A DNA stretch of 64,000 bases from Siphonodentalium dalli (GCA_032622095.1 CP136063.1:211278355-211342354), one strand, 5' to 3'; shown: positions 33,901-44,742, counted from the stretch's first letter. Translations and numbers: made by a program. The notes: generated from the letters alone by a model not told the origin.

Positions 33901-35527
33901 CCACCGATAGTATGTTATGCGCCGCAGGCGCTCGTATATAGGTAGTACTAGTACCCACCCACCACCCCATCCCACCACCGATAGTATGTTATGCGCCGCA
34001 GGCGCTCGTATATAGGTAGTACTAGTACCCACCCACCACCCCATCCCACCACCGATAGTATGTTATGCGCCGCAGGCGCTCGTATATAGGTAGTACTAGT
34101 ACCCACCCACCACCCCATCCCACCACCGATAGTATGTTATCCGCCGCAGGCGCTCGTATATAGGTAGTACTAGTACCCACCCACCACCCCATCCCACCAC
34201 CGATAGTATGTTATGCGCCGCATGGCGCTCGTATATGTGTAGTACTAGTACCCACCCACCACCCCATCCCACCACCGATAGTATGTTATGCGCCGCAGGC
34301 GCTCGTATATAGGTAGTACTAGTACCCACCCACCACCCCATCCCACCACCGATAGTATGTTATGCGCCGCAGGCGCTCGTATATAGGTAGTACTAGTACC
34401 CCACCCACCACCCCATCCCACCACCGATAGTATGTTATGCGCCGCAGGCGCTCGTATATAGGTAGTACTAGTACCCACCCACCACCCCATCCCACCACCG
34501 ATAGTATGTTATGCGCCGCAGGCGCTCGTATATAGGTAGTACTAGTACCCACCCACCACCCCATCCCACCACCGATAGTATGTTATGCGCCGCAGGCGCT
34601 CGTATATAGGTAGTACTAGTACCCACCCACCACCCCATCCCACCACCGATAGTATGTTATGCACCGCAGGCGCTCGTATATAGGTAGTACTAGTACCCAC
34701 CCACCACCCCATCCCACCACCGATAGTATGTTATGCGCCGCAGGCGCTCGTATATAGGTAGTACTAGTACCCACCCACCACCCCATCCCACCACCGATAG
34801 TATGTTATGCGCCGCAGGCGCTCGTATATAGGTAGTACTAGTACCCACCCACCACCCCATCCCACCACCGATAGTATGTTATGCGCCGCAGGCGCTCGTA
34901 TATAGGTAGTACTAGTACCCACCCACCACCCCATCCCACCACCGATAGTATGTTATGCACCGCAGGCGCTCGTATATAGGTAGTACTAGTACCCACCCAC
35001 CACCCCATCCCACCACCGATAGTATGTTATGCGCCGCAGGCGCTCGTATATAGGTAGTACTAGTACCCACCCACCACCCCATCCCACCACCGATAGTATG
35101 TTATGCGCCGCAGGCGCTCGTATATAGGTAGTACTAGTACCCACCCACCACCCCATCCCACCACCGATAGTATGTTATGCGCCGCAGGCGCTCGTATATA
35201 GGTAGTACTAGTACCCACCCACCACCCCATCCCACCACCGATAGTATGTTATGCGCCGCAGGCGCTCGTATATAGGTAGTACTAGTACCCACCCACCACC
35301 CCATCCCACCACCGATAGTATGTTATGCGCCGCAGGCGCTCGTATATAGGTAGTACTAGTACCCACCCACCACCCCATCCCACCACCGATAGTATGTTAT
35401 GCACCGCAGGCGCTCGTATATAGGTAGTACTAGTACCCACCCACCACCCCATCCCACCACCGATAGTATGTTATGCGCCGCAGGCGCTCGTATATAGGTA
35501 GTACTAGTACCCACCCACCACCCCATC
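24996..35527. repeat. 74-bp satellite array, about 142 monomers
   Basis: The monomer is 74 bases and can be read as gatagtatgttatgcgccgc / aggcgctcgtatataggtag / tactagtacccacccaccac / cccatcccaccacc. It contains a GCGCC-GCA-GGCGC mini-hairpin, the perfect palindrome GTACTAGTAC, a TATA core, and a C-rich third whose complement is GGG-AT-GGGG-TGGT-GGG-T-GGG, a canonical G-quadruplex motif. Common variants are gcAccg, gttatCcg, acttgtac, tagtGccc. Because 74 is not a multiple of 3, minus-strand ORFs of 60–105 codons cycle through frames and are artefacts. One rearranged stretch is at 29255–29335. The right end is lost in an assembly gap. Confidence 0.97.
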
Positions 35528-35627
35528 NNNNNNNNNNNNNNNNNNNNNNNNNNNNNNNNNNNNNNNNNNNNNNNNNNNNNNNNNNNNNNNNNNNNNNNNN
35601 NNNNNNNNNNNNNNNNNNNNNNNNNNN
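35528..35627. other. Assembly gap, 100 N
   Basis: Exactly 100 N, the usual placeholder for a gap of unknown size. It interrupts a satellite monomer ('ccccatc' before it), so the true array length and right junction are unknown. The sequence after it is not satellite. Confidence 0.99.
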
Positions 35628-36300
35628 CTCGGAATACAGACATCGAACAAATCAATAAATTCTCTGCGAGAATCCAAATTAACTGGATGTTGCCTGGCAC
35701 GCTCACACAGAACTACAAATATGATTTTTTCCGGATGGATTGAGTCCGAAACGGTGAATACTCGACAATTTTATGTCTGATTAGATACAATAATGAGATA
35801 ACAGAATTAACTCCCTTTCTAAATTTCTGGACAGAATTAACTCCCCTTGTAATCCCTCTGATGCCGCTCACACTTGGTTGGATCATTTCCGATTATCGCG
35901 ATATCGCTCGCATCGGATATGAGTCTCATTGATCAAGTGTATTCCGGCATCAGATGCGACTGTCGAGACCGTTGCCAATGAACAACCTAATTTGGCAGCG
36001 GAGCTTCAAGACAGCAGGTTAAAAATCAGGTCTCATATTGGATTATTTCTGAACGAGAATTCCCAAACGAATCACAATATATTCTAAATAAGCTGAGCGA
36101 AGTGTCAAGTATAGCCCTGAGCTGAACTACATTGGGCAAATATTAGAACTGATATGTCAAAAGAATAATTTAATTCAAAGAGTAAATGTTATATATAAAA
36201 TGGTCGTGAACACATGGTTAGAGCACTTGGATTTTTTTCTCAAATGTTAATTGAGCAAATTGGAAAACATACTTCTAATGGCGAGATAGTCAGGCAATCT
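35628..36300 (+). other. Unique sequence after the gap
   Basis: Non-repetitive, moderately AT-rich DNA with no exon recognised. It does not contain the missing return arm of the piggyBac-like MITE in which the satellite starts. Confidence 0.5.
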
Positions 36301-36305
36301 GACAA

Positions 36306-36512
36306 TTAACCCTTTCATGATGAGAGCTGCGCTGGTGCAGCATTAAAAGACCCTGTGCCAGTTAATTCTCTTATATATGAGTCTCCCATAGGTCAGGGTA
36401 AATATTGTTATGACAATGTATTCTCTTATATATGAGAGCATCCCTATATATAAGAAAATGCATTGGCACAGGGTTTTCACAAAATTTCAGGAAGCTCCAG
36501 TCATGGAAGGGT
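36306..36512. mobile_element. piggyBac-like hairpin MITE
   Basis: Left end ttaaccctttcatgatgaga followed by 'gctgcgctggtgcagcatta'; right end 'caaaatttcaggaagctcc' 'agtcatggaaggg'. Two hairpins built on cattctcttatatatgag / ctatatataagaaaatgc, the first of them shortened. TTAA is kept at the left (36306–36309) but is mutated at the right (gggtatc). Confidence 0.75.
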
Positions 36513-37382
36513 ATCTCAGAGGCAACAGAGATTTAAGCTGAACATCTTTCATTGCCAATACAAAATGTGTTCAAACAAAAAAGAAATAGAGCACAATTGC
36601 TTAACACTAAGGGGGTTAGAGATTCCCCAAGCCCAAGGTGGGGGTGCATATAAAATTTCCATGTTGGAACACTCCCTGAATGAAAACCATTTTGCCCATC
36701 CCTATATATCATATCCAGAATATGGAGCGATTAGCATTTAAATAAGCTATCAGGTATATATAAAATATTATACCCTGATCAACAATCAATGCACAGCATT
36801 GGAAATTACTCAAGGTTGAACTATTTACAAAAAAGTTAAACCTGTTTTGCTTGCGATGTATTTAATGCACACATTGCAGAACATTTCTCAAAAATATTCC
36901 TTTGCGAAAAATCTGGACGGCTTGATCTGAGTTGAGGAATATCTCAGTGTGCCATTCAGATCAATGCATGGCCATCTCGATAAGAAATGATAATTTGTTC
37001 AATGAATCACGCACATTGAAGCAATGAATACTGAGTCCATGTCTCCAGATATCTGATACATTTTAAAGAAATATTTACATAGCCTGTTCAGTGATTTGTC
37101 AACTGCCAATTGGGTCATTCATTTCATATCCCAATAAAACACACCATAACAAGAACCCACCTCACACTTGTTGACCTAGATGACTAAAAGCGGTAGATAG
37201 AATAACTGGGCACATTATTAAGTGCACAGACTCAGAATAATCGATCAGTAATTCACAGGTAGAATATTTGGCTAATTTACAATCAAGCATGGTATAATAT
37301 CCAAACTGCAGACAAATTTCAAGTACAAAAGGGAAAGTGATCAATATATATATTAACAATTGATCCTCATATCATATGCATA

Positions 37383-37630
37383 TTAACCCTTCCATGACTG
37401 GAGCTTCCTAAAATTTTGCGAAAACCCTGGGCCTAATATTCTCTTAATATATATGCGAGTCGCCCGTAGGGAGCCTCGCATATGTATAAGATAATGCATT
37501 GGCCTAACAATATTTACCTTGAGCTTGTAAGCCAGTGCATTCTCTTATATGCGAGGCTCCCTAGCTATGTGAGACTCGCACTGGCACATAATTTATAATG
37601 CTGCACCAGCCAGTCTCCAGTCAGTGTTAA
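37383..37630. mobile_element. piggyBac-like hairpin MITE, TTAA on both sides
   Basis: Inserted in reverse relative to 36306: begins ttaacccttccatgactgga, 'gcttcctaaaattttgcg', and ends with the 'gctgcaccagc' block and 'gtgttaa'. Two hairpins on the 'attctcttatatatgcgag' theme. TTAA flanks at 37383–37386 and 37627–37630. Confidence 0.8.
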
Positions 37631-37707
37631 GTGAAGCTGCAATAAGACATTAATATGTTTCACCTGTCCCAACCTCTATTCTGACTTCATGTATTAGGGC
37701 TTCTGAC

Positions 37708-37995
37708 CAGTGTTCGCGCTGGACCGAAAAAAACTTTAGCCAAAATTTAGCCAAATGAAAATTTTATTAGCCAAATGAAAAAAACTTTAGCCAAATGTTG
37801 TTTGGCCAAATTAAAAAAAACTTTGGCCAAATTAAATAATCGTTTTCTGGTCGATTCAAAATTATAGACTAAAACGTAAAATCTAACAGACACAGGTAAA
37901 ATACACAATAATTTAAATAATTTTGATGAACTAGAAGTATTTTTATATATATCATTTATTAAAAATTTATTAATCTTTATGTGAAAGAGTGATTT

Positions 37996-38040
<45 letters not shown>

Positions 38041-38709
38041 GGTAACCCGGGATTGTCCTTCTTAATGTCATTATTTTTTTGTTTTATATCAATATCTTTT
38101 TTTAAATCATTAAATATTTATCCTTGCGAAAATATCTAAGTGACATCTGGAAACTAATAACATAATATTGTTACGCCATTATCAAATTACAATCTGTCAT
38201 AAAAGCATGCATATTATTTTGACTGTATCGGTATTGACGACAAATAGCCACAAAATATCTGTCGTGATTCACATTTGGCTGATTAAGCTTTTGTCTTACA
38301 CTTGGTGCTCATAAACCTCGACCGTCTTAAATACAATGTCATCATAAGCATGCATTGTGCAGGCGCGCTGTGAGTGACCACCAGACAGACAATGGGCTGA
38401 ATGGGGGATTAGGGGATTAAATGTAAAAATTAATAATGACCTTTTGCTGCTTCGTGCAGAGTGACGTAATCGTTCTCCAGATTAAAACAGCCTGTTGCGA
38501 AAATAATGAAATACTTTCGTCACCTAACTTCGTCTTGAATGTCGATCTATTGAGCGCTTTTATTAATTAGCTTTCTGGCTCCATGTTTTCAGTCTCCATT
38601 TGGGTTCAAAATAATTTTAGCCAAAAGTTTAGCCAAATGAAATTTTTATTAGCCAAATTCGAAAAAGATTAGCCATTGGCTAATTTGGCTACCGACAGCG
38701 CGAACACTG
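37708..38709. mobile_element. hAT-type non-autonomous element, exact 8-bp target duplication
   Basis: Ends CAGTGTTCGCGCTG and CAGCGCGAACACTG are 14-bp perfect inverted repeats. The flanks CTTCTGAC at 37700–37707 and 38710–38717 are identical. CAGTG ends and 8-bp duplications identify the hAT superfamily. Both ends also contain direct 'tttagccaaatgaaa' repeats. The 1002-bp interior has no transposase and carries a 43-base poly-G tract. Perfect target duplication suggests a fairly recent insertion. Confidence 0.9.
37997..38039 (+). repeat. Poly-G tract, 43 bp
   Basis: Forty-three consecutive G inside the hAT-type element. Such length is unusual in animal genomes and is also difficult to sequence, so the exact length is uncertain. 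Confidence 0.85.
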
Positions 38710-38717
38710 CTTCTGAC

Positions 38718-39236
38718 CCATATATTTTAAGGTATTTTAAGGGCTTCCTACTCAGATATTCCAATTCTCCATTCAGACTTGGGTTATCTTTGAGGTTGAA
38801 GAAGGATTTCTGATTATTCCAATGATTCAGGCCGTGTTATTGCGGCCTTCACCGTGAGTCGGCAAGGGAAACATAAGATGCCACTCATGAAGTACGTCCC
38901 GTCACCTTTTATTGCTTTAGAGCGAGCGGTAATTTCTTCCGACTCAGTCCCTGAGCATTAATGAATGTCAGCTTTCCAAGAATAATCAGGAAATATGGAC
39001 CCCTTGAGAATCCGATGTAGATTTAGTATCAACCCGGGTCCTGGGCAATATGCTGAGAATGTGAAATCATTTTTTATTCCCAATTCTCCTGCCTTTATAG
39101 ATTTCTGTCTACTACATCAACCGGTGTGTGTACATCAAGCTTACAGAGGCTTCACCAATATATTACTGTTACTTCATGTCCAAACAAGATCGACATCAAG
39201 TCATCTCACAAGGGACACAATATTCGTGGGGACCAT
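38718..39236 (+). other. Unique sequence, nothing recognised
   Basis: Single-copy DNA between two mobile elements. The 81-codon plus-strand ORF at 38995 shows no motif I recognise and no splice context. Confidence 0.45.
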
Positions 39237-39237
39237 T

Positions 39238-39456
39238 TAACCCTTTCATGCGGGAGCTGAGCTGGTGCAGCATTAAAGATCCTGATATATATATAAGAGA
39301 ATGAACTGGCTTACAAGGTTAAGCTAAATATTGTAAAGGCCAATGTATTCTCTTATATATGCAAGACTCCCTATATGAGACTCACATATATAAGAGAATA
39401 CATTGGCACATGATTTTTGTAAAATTTCAGGAAGATCTAGTCATGGAAGGGACCTT
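39238..39456. mobile_element. piggyBac-like hairpin MITE
   Basis: Left end ttaaccctttcatgcgggag and 'ctggtgcagcattaaagatc'; hairpins from tatataagagaatgaactgg and attctcttatatatgcaag / cacatatataagagaat; right end 'aatttcaggaagatctagtc' 'atggaagggacc'. The right TTAA has decayed. Confidence 0.75.
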
Positions 39457-39544
39457 AAAACAGATACAGCACAGCATATTGCTAAGACGTTATACAATTT
39501 AAAAATACATTCATTGTTTCAGACCTCCAATTACAACAACATAC

Positions 39545-39722
39545 ATGGAGACTCTCATATATAAGAATATGTTGGCCTAACAATATTTGTCTTCACCTTG
39601 TAAGCCAGTGCATTTTCTTATATACGTGAGGCACCCTATGGGAGACTCGCATATATAAGAGCATGCACTGGCACAGGAACTTTAATACTACACCAGCGCA
39701 GCTTCCGTCATGAAATGGTTAT
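39545..39722. mobile_element. piggyBac-like hairpin MITE, truncated
   Basis: Starts inside the first hairpin (gagactctcatatataag), continues 'ttggcctaacaatatttg', a complete second hairpin (gccagtgcattttcttat … agcatgcactggc) and ends 'ctacaccagcgcagcttccg' 'tcatgaaatggtta'. The outer left end is missing. Confidence 0.75.
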
Positions 39723-39873
39723 TAACCACTTCACTTCCTCCAGTCTTTTTTGCATAGAAATTGCATGGTAGATATTAAGCACGTTTATCAGCACTATATC
39801 GATATGGTGGGTTAGAAATATTGAGCTTAGGTATATTTTGACATTGTTTCTCCCAATTGAAAATGAAAAGAGC

Positions 39874-40090
39874 TACAGTAATTCCCTAAATAATCAACTC
39901 CTTAACTACATCAGAATTATAAGTAACTTTTCATGATATAGTCGGAAATATGGCTTGTTGCCATTCATCGGAAAGCTGTCACTGAGAGCTTTCCGATGAA
40001 TGGCAACAAGCCATATTTCTGACTAAATCCTGAAAAGTTACCCATAATTCTGCTGTGGTTAAGGAGTCGATTATTTAGGGCATTACTGTA
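39874..40090. mobile_element. pogo-like palindromic MITE, full length (family type copy)
   Basis: A 217-bp near-perfect palindrome: TA then CAGTAATKCCCTAAATAATC…CTCCTTAACYACA at the left, mirrored to GTGGTTAAGGAGTCGATTAT…GGCATTACTG and TA at the right. Arms of about 100 bp meet at 'gaaagct…agctttcc'. TA flanks and a CAGTAA…-type end resemble pogo/Tigger elements of the Tc1/mariner group. Eight copies occur in this window (19711, 24386, 39874, 44173, 46264, 48415, 50547, 53763). No internal coding sequence. Confidence 0.85.
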
Positions 40091-41134
40091 TAGGTATCCC
40101 CTTTCCATCACTTCAATGGAGGTAATAAATACAAACAAGTTCATAACCTCCTTACCCTAAAACAATTCATGCCATGTTTTACGCCAGGTGTGGGACATTA
40201 AAACATACCTCTCTAATATGTTCCAATTAATCGCAGATTACTTCTTCCATGTAGACCTCTTAATAGTTAGAGTGACTAGCACTAAATTTGAAGGTGAAAT
40301 CTCATTAGAGGAGCCATGTTTTGAGCATAAAACATGATTTACTGTCACTATCAATATCACAACAACTCAATATCTGCCAAACAATTAAAGTGTCTCGACT
40401 AGTTCATGGAAATGCAGTTTCCAGTTATTCTTTTTAATTCAGAAATACTTTACCTAAATGATTTTTTAAAGAGCATCAGTGTTTAGTTACACAGTCATAT
40501 CACCCCTCTCCCCTCACACCCCTCCAGCTTTTTTATATATAACTATTAATTCTTTTCGTGATTCTGGTGGTGTATATACAATTAAGATTTTAGCCACTTT
40601 TAGTTTCTGTCACTACAAAGACAAGACAGATATTTCTGGCTTAGAACACCCACCCTTCACTCCCTCGATTGACGTTTTTTAGCAGTTCTCTAAATTCACT
40701 GCCAATTTTATCCCCTTCTTCAGTCAGCCATTTATCTATCCAAAACAATTCGGCACCAATCAGTTTTAGACGCACTCGATGCAGAGTATGAGTTCCGATT
40801 AGTGAAGGAAGTCTGACGGATCCAATGTACTCACACTGGGACTTTATATATAATAATGCTATAAGAAAGCAGGGGACGTCATTAACATGGAGTGATGTTG
40901 ATGTACATATACGTTGGTTTAATTGTTCCGAAATTAAATATTACATGTATTACTACTATTTTATTATCAATAGATTTGTGATGCATTCTACCTGCAAAAT
41001 AATAATGATTCGCAGAGTGAATGTATAAGCCAGTGAGTAAAAGTATCTTGAGAAGAGCGTTCAACTATTCAACTAAAATAGGAAATGTTGTGAAAAAAAT
41101 TAGCCAGGTACCCTGAATACATCTTCAACTGCAC

Positions 41135-41399
41135 TTAGCCCTTTCATGGTGGGAGCTGCGCTGGTGCAGCATCAAAGATCCTGTGCCAGTGCATTCTTTT
41201 ATATATGCGAGTCTCCCATATAGGGAGCCTCGCATATATAAGAGAATGCACTGGCTTACAAGGTCAAGGTAAATATTGTTCGGCCAATCCATTCTCTTAT
41301 ATATGTGAGGCTCCCTATGGGAGACTCGCATATATAAGAGAATGCATTGGCACAAGGTTTTCGAAAAATTTCACGAAGCTCAATTCATGGAAGGGTTAA
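41135..41399. mobile_element. piggyBac-like hairpin MITE, best complete copy
   Basis: Left ttagccctttcatggtggga, 'gctgcgctggtgcagcatc'; hairpin 1 gccagtgcattcttttat … agagaatgcactggc; linker 'ttacaaggtcaaggtaaata'; hairpin 2 ggccaatccattctctta … agagaatgcattggc; right 'ttcacgaagctcaattcatg' 'gaagggttaa'. The flank is TTAA at the right and TTAG at the left. CCC-starting ends plus TTAA flanks are typical of piggyBac. Two hairpins in one 265-bp element is an unusual design. Confidence 0.85.
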
Positions 41400-41479
41400 A
41401 CAGAGAGAAAATTCCTAACTGAACCCCTATTTAAACTACTTTCTGCAGCAGGGGCCCAGACCCCTTTCCTAATATTCTC

Positions 41480-41765
41480 TGGTGTCTAATAATCGTGATT
41501 AGTGGGGATATAAGCTGAAATTAATAACAGTGATGGACATTTCACTCTATGTATCAGTGCTAAATAATAGTGATCATTGGGAATTTTCTTCAAAATTAAT
41601 AATCGATCTGACACTATTATTAACCCTTTCTAAGAGCTCTTTCCATCAACATATCACATTATTATAATCAATAAATTTGAAAAATGATCAAGGAAATATG
41701 GGTTGATACAAAAATCGAACTTGGCACTGAAAGGGTTAAGCAACTGAGAGTAGTATAGGAATAAT
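41480..41765 (+). repeat. Dispersed repeat, second copy of 1–185, split by a MITE
   Basis: Flanking halves 41480–41619 and 41740–41765 align to consecutive parts of 1–185. The TTAA-bounded MITE at 41624–41735 accounts for the interruption. Confidence 0.6.
41624..41735. mobile_element. piggyBac-like MITE, left arm truncated
   Basis: Bounded by TTAA at 41620–41623 and 41736–41739, with ends ccctttctaa… and …cactgaaaggg. The right part (atttgaaaaatgatcaagga, 'atgggttgatacaaaaatcg') matches the complete palindromic copy at 63499–63662. Most of the left arm is deleted. Confidence 0.8.
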
Positions 41766-42039
41766 CCCTGGAATCGAAATAGAAATCAAAATGTTTCATA
41801 GAAATTAGCCTGCAACAATGAACCTATCTTCAACTGCACCCAATCGATATTATAGTGTCTGTACTCAGTCCTGGTATACAAGTCACATTCGAAGCCCCAA
41901 TCAAACCAGGGTCATGAACCATCTCAATACAACAATTGTATGTTCGTCGCACAAGGTTTTTTTGCTGCTGCCGATTGACGAGAGAAAGAACAATAATATC
42001 ACGATCAATCGTATCCCTCTTGAAATTGTCTCATAATCA

Positions 42040-42760
42040 TTAGGACACCGCGGGACTTCTTAGAATAAAAAACGTCTCAGTGCACATCATTGTTGGAGAC
42101 TCAGTCAATGGGAGCATGACTCGGCTTCGACCACAAAGACGACCACTAATTATAGGTTTCCTCGTGTAAGGCAAGCATGTGTTGATTCAAAGGGCATTTT
42201 ACAATAAAACAAAATATTGATGCAAAAGTGCAACCAGGACTTTGGTTTTAGCGGTCTGCGATTGATGAGTAAATTGCGAGGCTACTCAAGATGTTAACTC
42301 TGTCAATGCCAAGGGCACGAAATTTCAAAATTATCACCTACATGTACTCTAGTAACTGTACTGCCTTAAGTAATTGACACAGTAACTGGGGTTATTTTAC
42401 AGGGCTTAAAATGTGACGAGAATCAGAATGATGATTCTTAATTTGATTCTCATAAAAGCAGCTGATTCGCTGTAGAAATGCTATATTTTGATTCTGACAA
42501 AATTTAATAAATTTAAAGGCCTGTTTTACATTTATAATTGCGGTCAAACCAAAACCTGGACTGCCGATACACTGTAGATAATATAACTGTTGACTGTCTG
42601 CAGATTTCATTTCTATGACATATATAAATTACTAGAGCCGCAAGTGTACTGAAAATTACCGTTTCATACCAGTTGATGATTATATGAATTTTAACAACAA
42701 AATCTGGTTTGTCTTGCAGTTTATAACCATGTTTAAAGTCTAAGAGAAATGCGGTTTAAC
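42040..42760 (+). other. Unique sequence, nothing recognised
   Basis: Single-copy AT-rich DNA. Short ORFs near 41818 and 42392 have no recognisable motif and no splice context. Confidence 0.45.
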
Positions 42761-42761
42761 T

Positions 42762-42771
42762 GGGGGTGGGG

Positions 42772-42810
<39 letters not shown>
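42762..42810 (+). repeat. G-rich tract with 36-bp poly-G
   Basis: 'gggggtgggggga' followed by 36 consecutive G (42775–42810). The reading frames across it give only poly-Gly/poly-Pro shadows. Confidence 0.85.
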
Positions 42811-42813
<3 letters not shown>

Positions 42814-43484
42814 CCAGGGTTTGATGAGCCATATACTTAGGGTAGTACAGTACATAATAAGTCAGTTTACAATGGTGTTTCAACACTTCAAAAATTGTCT
42901 GGTGTCTCACAGAAACAAAGGCGGTGTCAATATTTAAGGAATAATTCCTGATCATGTGATTATTCTATATAAATACAATGGTGCTGAATCACAAAAATAT
43001 AAATTGTGATGCAATTTATATACATTCCTGTACATTCTGTAATTTTGTGATCAGTAACAATGTGCTGGAACTAAATATTCATATATAGGAATGAAGAGCA
43101 TTCCTTATACTTAAATATTTGATCTCAGTGAAAATATCAGCATGCTTCATCCGATGTCTGCTTGTACGATATCATTTCCCCTATGGAAACACATTACCCA
43201 TTTAAAACGTGATGTGTACCCTTTTTCAAAATGGACACAAGGCACTTGCAGAGGGTGATTATTAAATGTGCAAAAATTATAAAAGTCTGTAAAACATCAC
43301 CGCCACCCGCCAAGAAGAACACGCATAAATAGAAAACCTTTTTTTATATTAATTATTAATATCTCTCACATGTTGAAACCATTGTTATGTAAGCAAAATT
43401 GTTACAGTGATTTATCAACAAACATTGTAGTAAGTTCAAATATTTTAGTCTAACCACTGGTCCAGATACGATCCCTAATAATCA

Positions 43485-43584
43485 AATAGGGAGAAGTGAC
43501 TTCTCCCAAATTGAAACCTCTTTGCTGATCTCTGCAGGAGTTTTTAATGCTTCACCAGCACAGCTCCCGTTATAAAAGGGTTAA
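43485..43584. repeat. Small palindrome plus piggyBac-like MITE end
   Basis: gggagaagtgacttctccc (43490–43508) is a perfect short palindrome, also seen in related form at 59925 and 60150. It is followed at 43540–43584 by 'tttaatgcttcaccagcaca' 'gctcccgttataaaagggttaa', an isolated end of the piggyBac-like hairpin MITE. Confidence 0.6.
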
Positions 43585-44172
43585 TTGCTTGTGACATACC
43601 TGACTATAATAAGAGAGCAGTCGAACAGCTTCAGAGCCTAAGAGGAGTAACTCAGGGATTCCTGTGAACAAATTACACACACATCATCAGTATACTCCAC
43701 ATATCAGTTAAAACTGACTGTTATATGGTTAACAGCTAATAACATTTCTGCAATGCCCTGAAACTTACACAGTACATCCTCCATGATAATTACCATCAAT
43801 AGAGCCATCCCACTACAATTCAATCACCGTTTGTCGATAAATTCTCCCAATTCATTCAATATCATTGATTTTTCTCCTCATTCGTCATTCAGACCACAAA
43901 TCTTTTTTAACATTAAATTAAATCAACTTATTAGTTTTTTCCGTTTCGCTTCACCTTTGACATGAGACACCGTCATCAAACCAACCGCGGATATGTGCAA
44001 CTTAATTACATTTCTATGGAAATTCTCACGTGGTGTAATTTAACACTTCTATTTCAATACTCAGTTAAATTAAATTGCTCAATTCCAAGCTCACAGTGAA
44101 ATTGATTAAAATTAAAGTTTAAATCATCTTCCAACCCAAATTGTGATCCACATTCTTAATAGGATATAAATA

Positions 44173-44402
44173 TACAGTAATGCCCTAATTAATCGACTCC
44201 ATAACCACAGCAGAATTATGGGTAACTTTTCAGGATTTAGTCGGAAATATGGCTTGTTGCCATTCATCGGAAAGCTCTCATCGGAAAGCTCTCGGGGAGA
44301 GCTTTCCGATGAATGGCAACAAGCCATATTTCCGACTAAATCCTGAAAAGTTACCCATAATTCTGTTGTGGTTATGGAGTCCATTACTTAGGGCATTACT
44401 GT
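44173..44402. mobile_element. pogo-like palindromic MITE, full length
   Basis: tacagtaatgccctaattaa … ttagggcattactg. Both arms are complete; the apex contains a 12-base duplication ('atcggaaagctctc' twice). The right TA has become TT ('actgttgg'). Confidence 0.85.
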
Positions 44403-44481
44403 TGGTATCTTCAAAACAAAAATTAAAACAATTATCATTTTCATCATGTGACATCAATGTCATCTGATTCCTCACAGTAAG

Positions 44482-44742
44482 TTAACCCTTCCATGACTGG
44501 AGATGCCTGAAATTCTGTGGAAACCCTGTGCCAATGCATTCTCTTATATATGCTAGTCTCCAATAGGGAGCCTGGCATATATAAGAGAATACATTGGCTT
44601 AACAATATTTACCTTGACCTTGTAATCCAGTGCATTCTCCTACTAGTATATACGCGAAGCTCTGTATGGGATATATTAGAGGGTGCACTAGAAAATGATC
44701 TTTGATGCTGCACTAGCTCAGTTCCGATTATGAAAGGGTTAA
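44482..44742. mobile_element. piggyBac-like hairpin MITE, TTAA on both sides
   Basis: TTAA at 44482–44485 and 44739–44742. Begins cccttccatgactggagatg, then a hairpin ccaatgcattctcttata … tatataagagaatacattgg, linker 'taacaatatttaccttgacc', a decayed second hairpin, and ends 'gctgcactagctcagttcc' 'gattatgaaaggg'. Confidence 0.85.

Noticed and set aside
24996-35527. Regular short repeats resembling a CRISPR array
   Set aside because: Monomers are directly head to tail with no unique spacers, and the setting is a eukaryotic intron-like region.
25321-35706. Many minus-strand ORFs of 60–116 codons with MGWWVGTSTTYIRAP-like repeats
   Set aside because: They are translations of the 74-bp satellite. 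The unit is not a multiple of three, frames alternate, and a stop occurs in one frame, so no repeat protein is maintained. The one at 35356–35706 also reads through the N gap.
42740-42955. Proline- or glycine-rich ORFs near 42.75 kb
   Set aside because: They are translations of the poly-G/poly-C tract.
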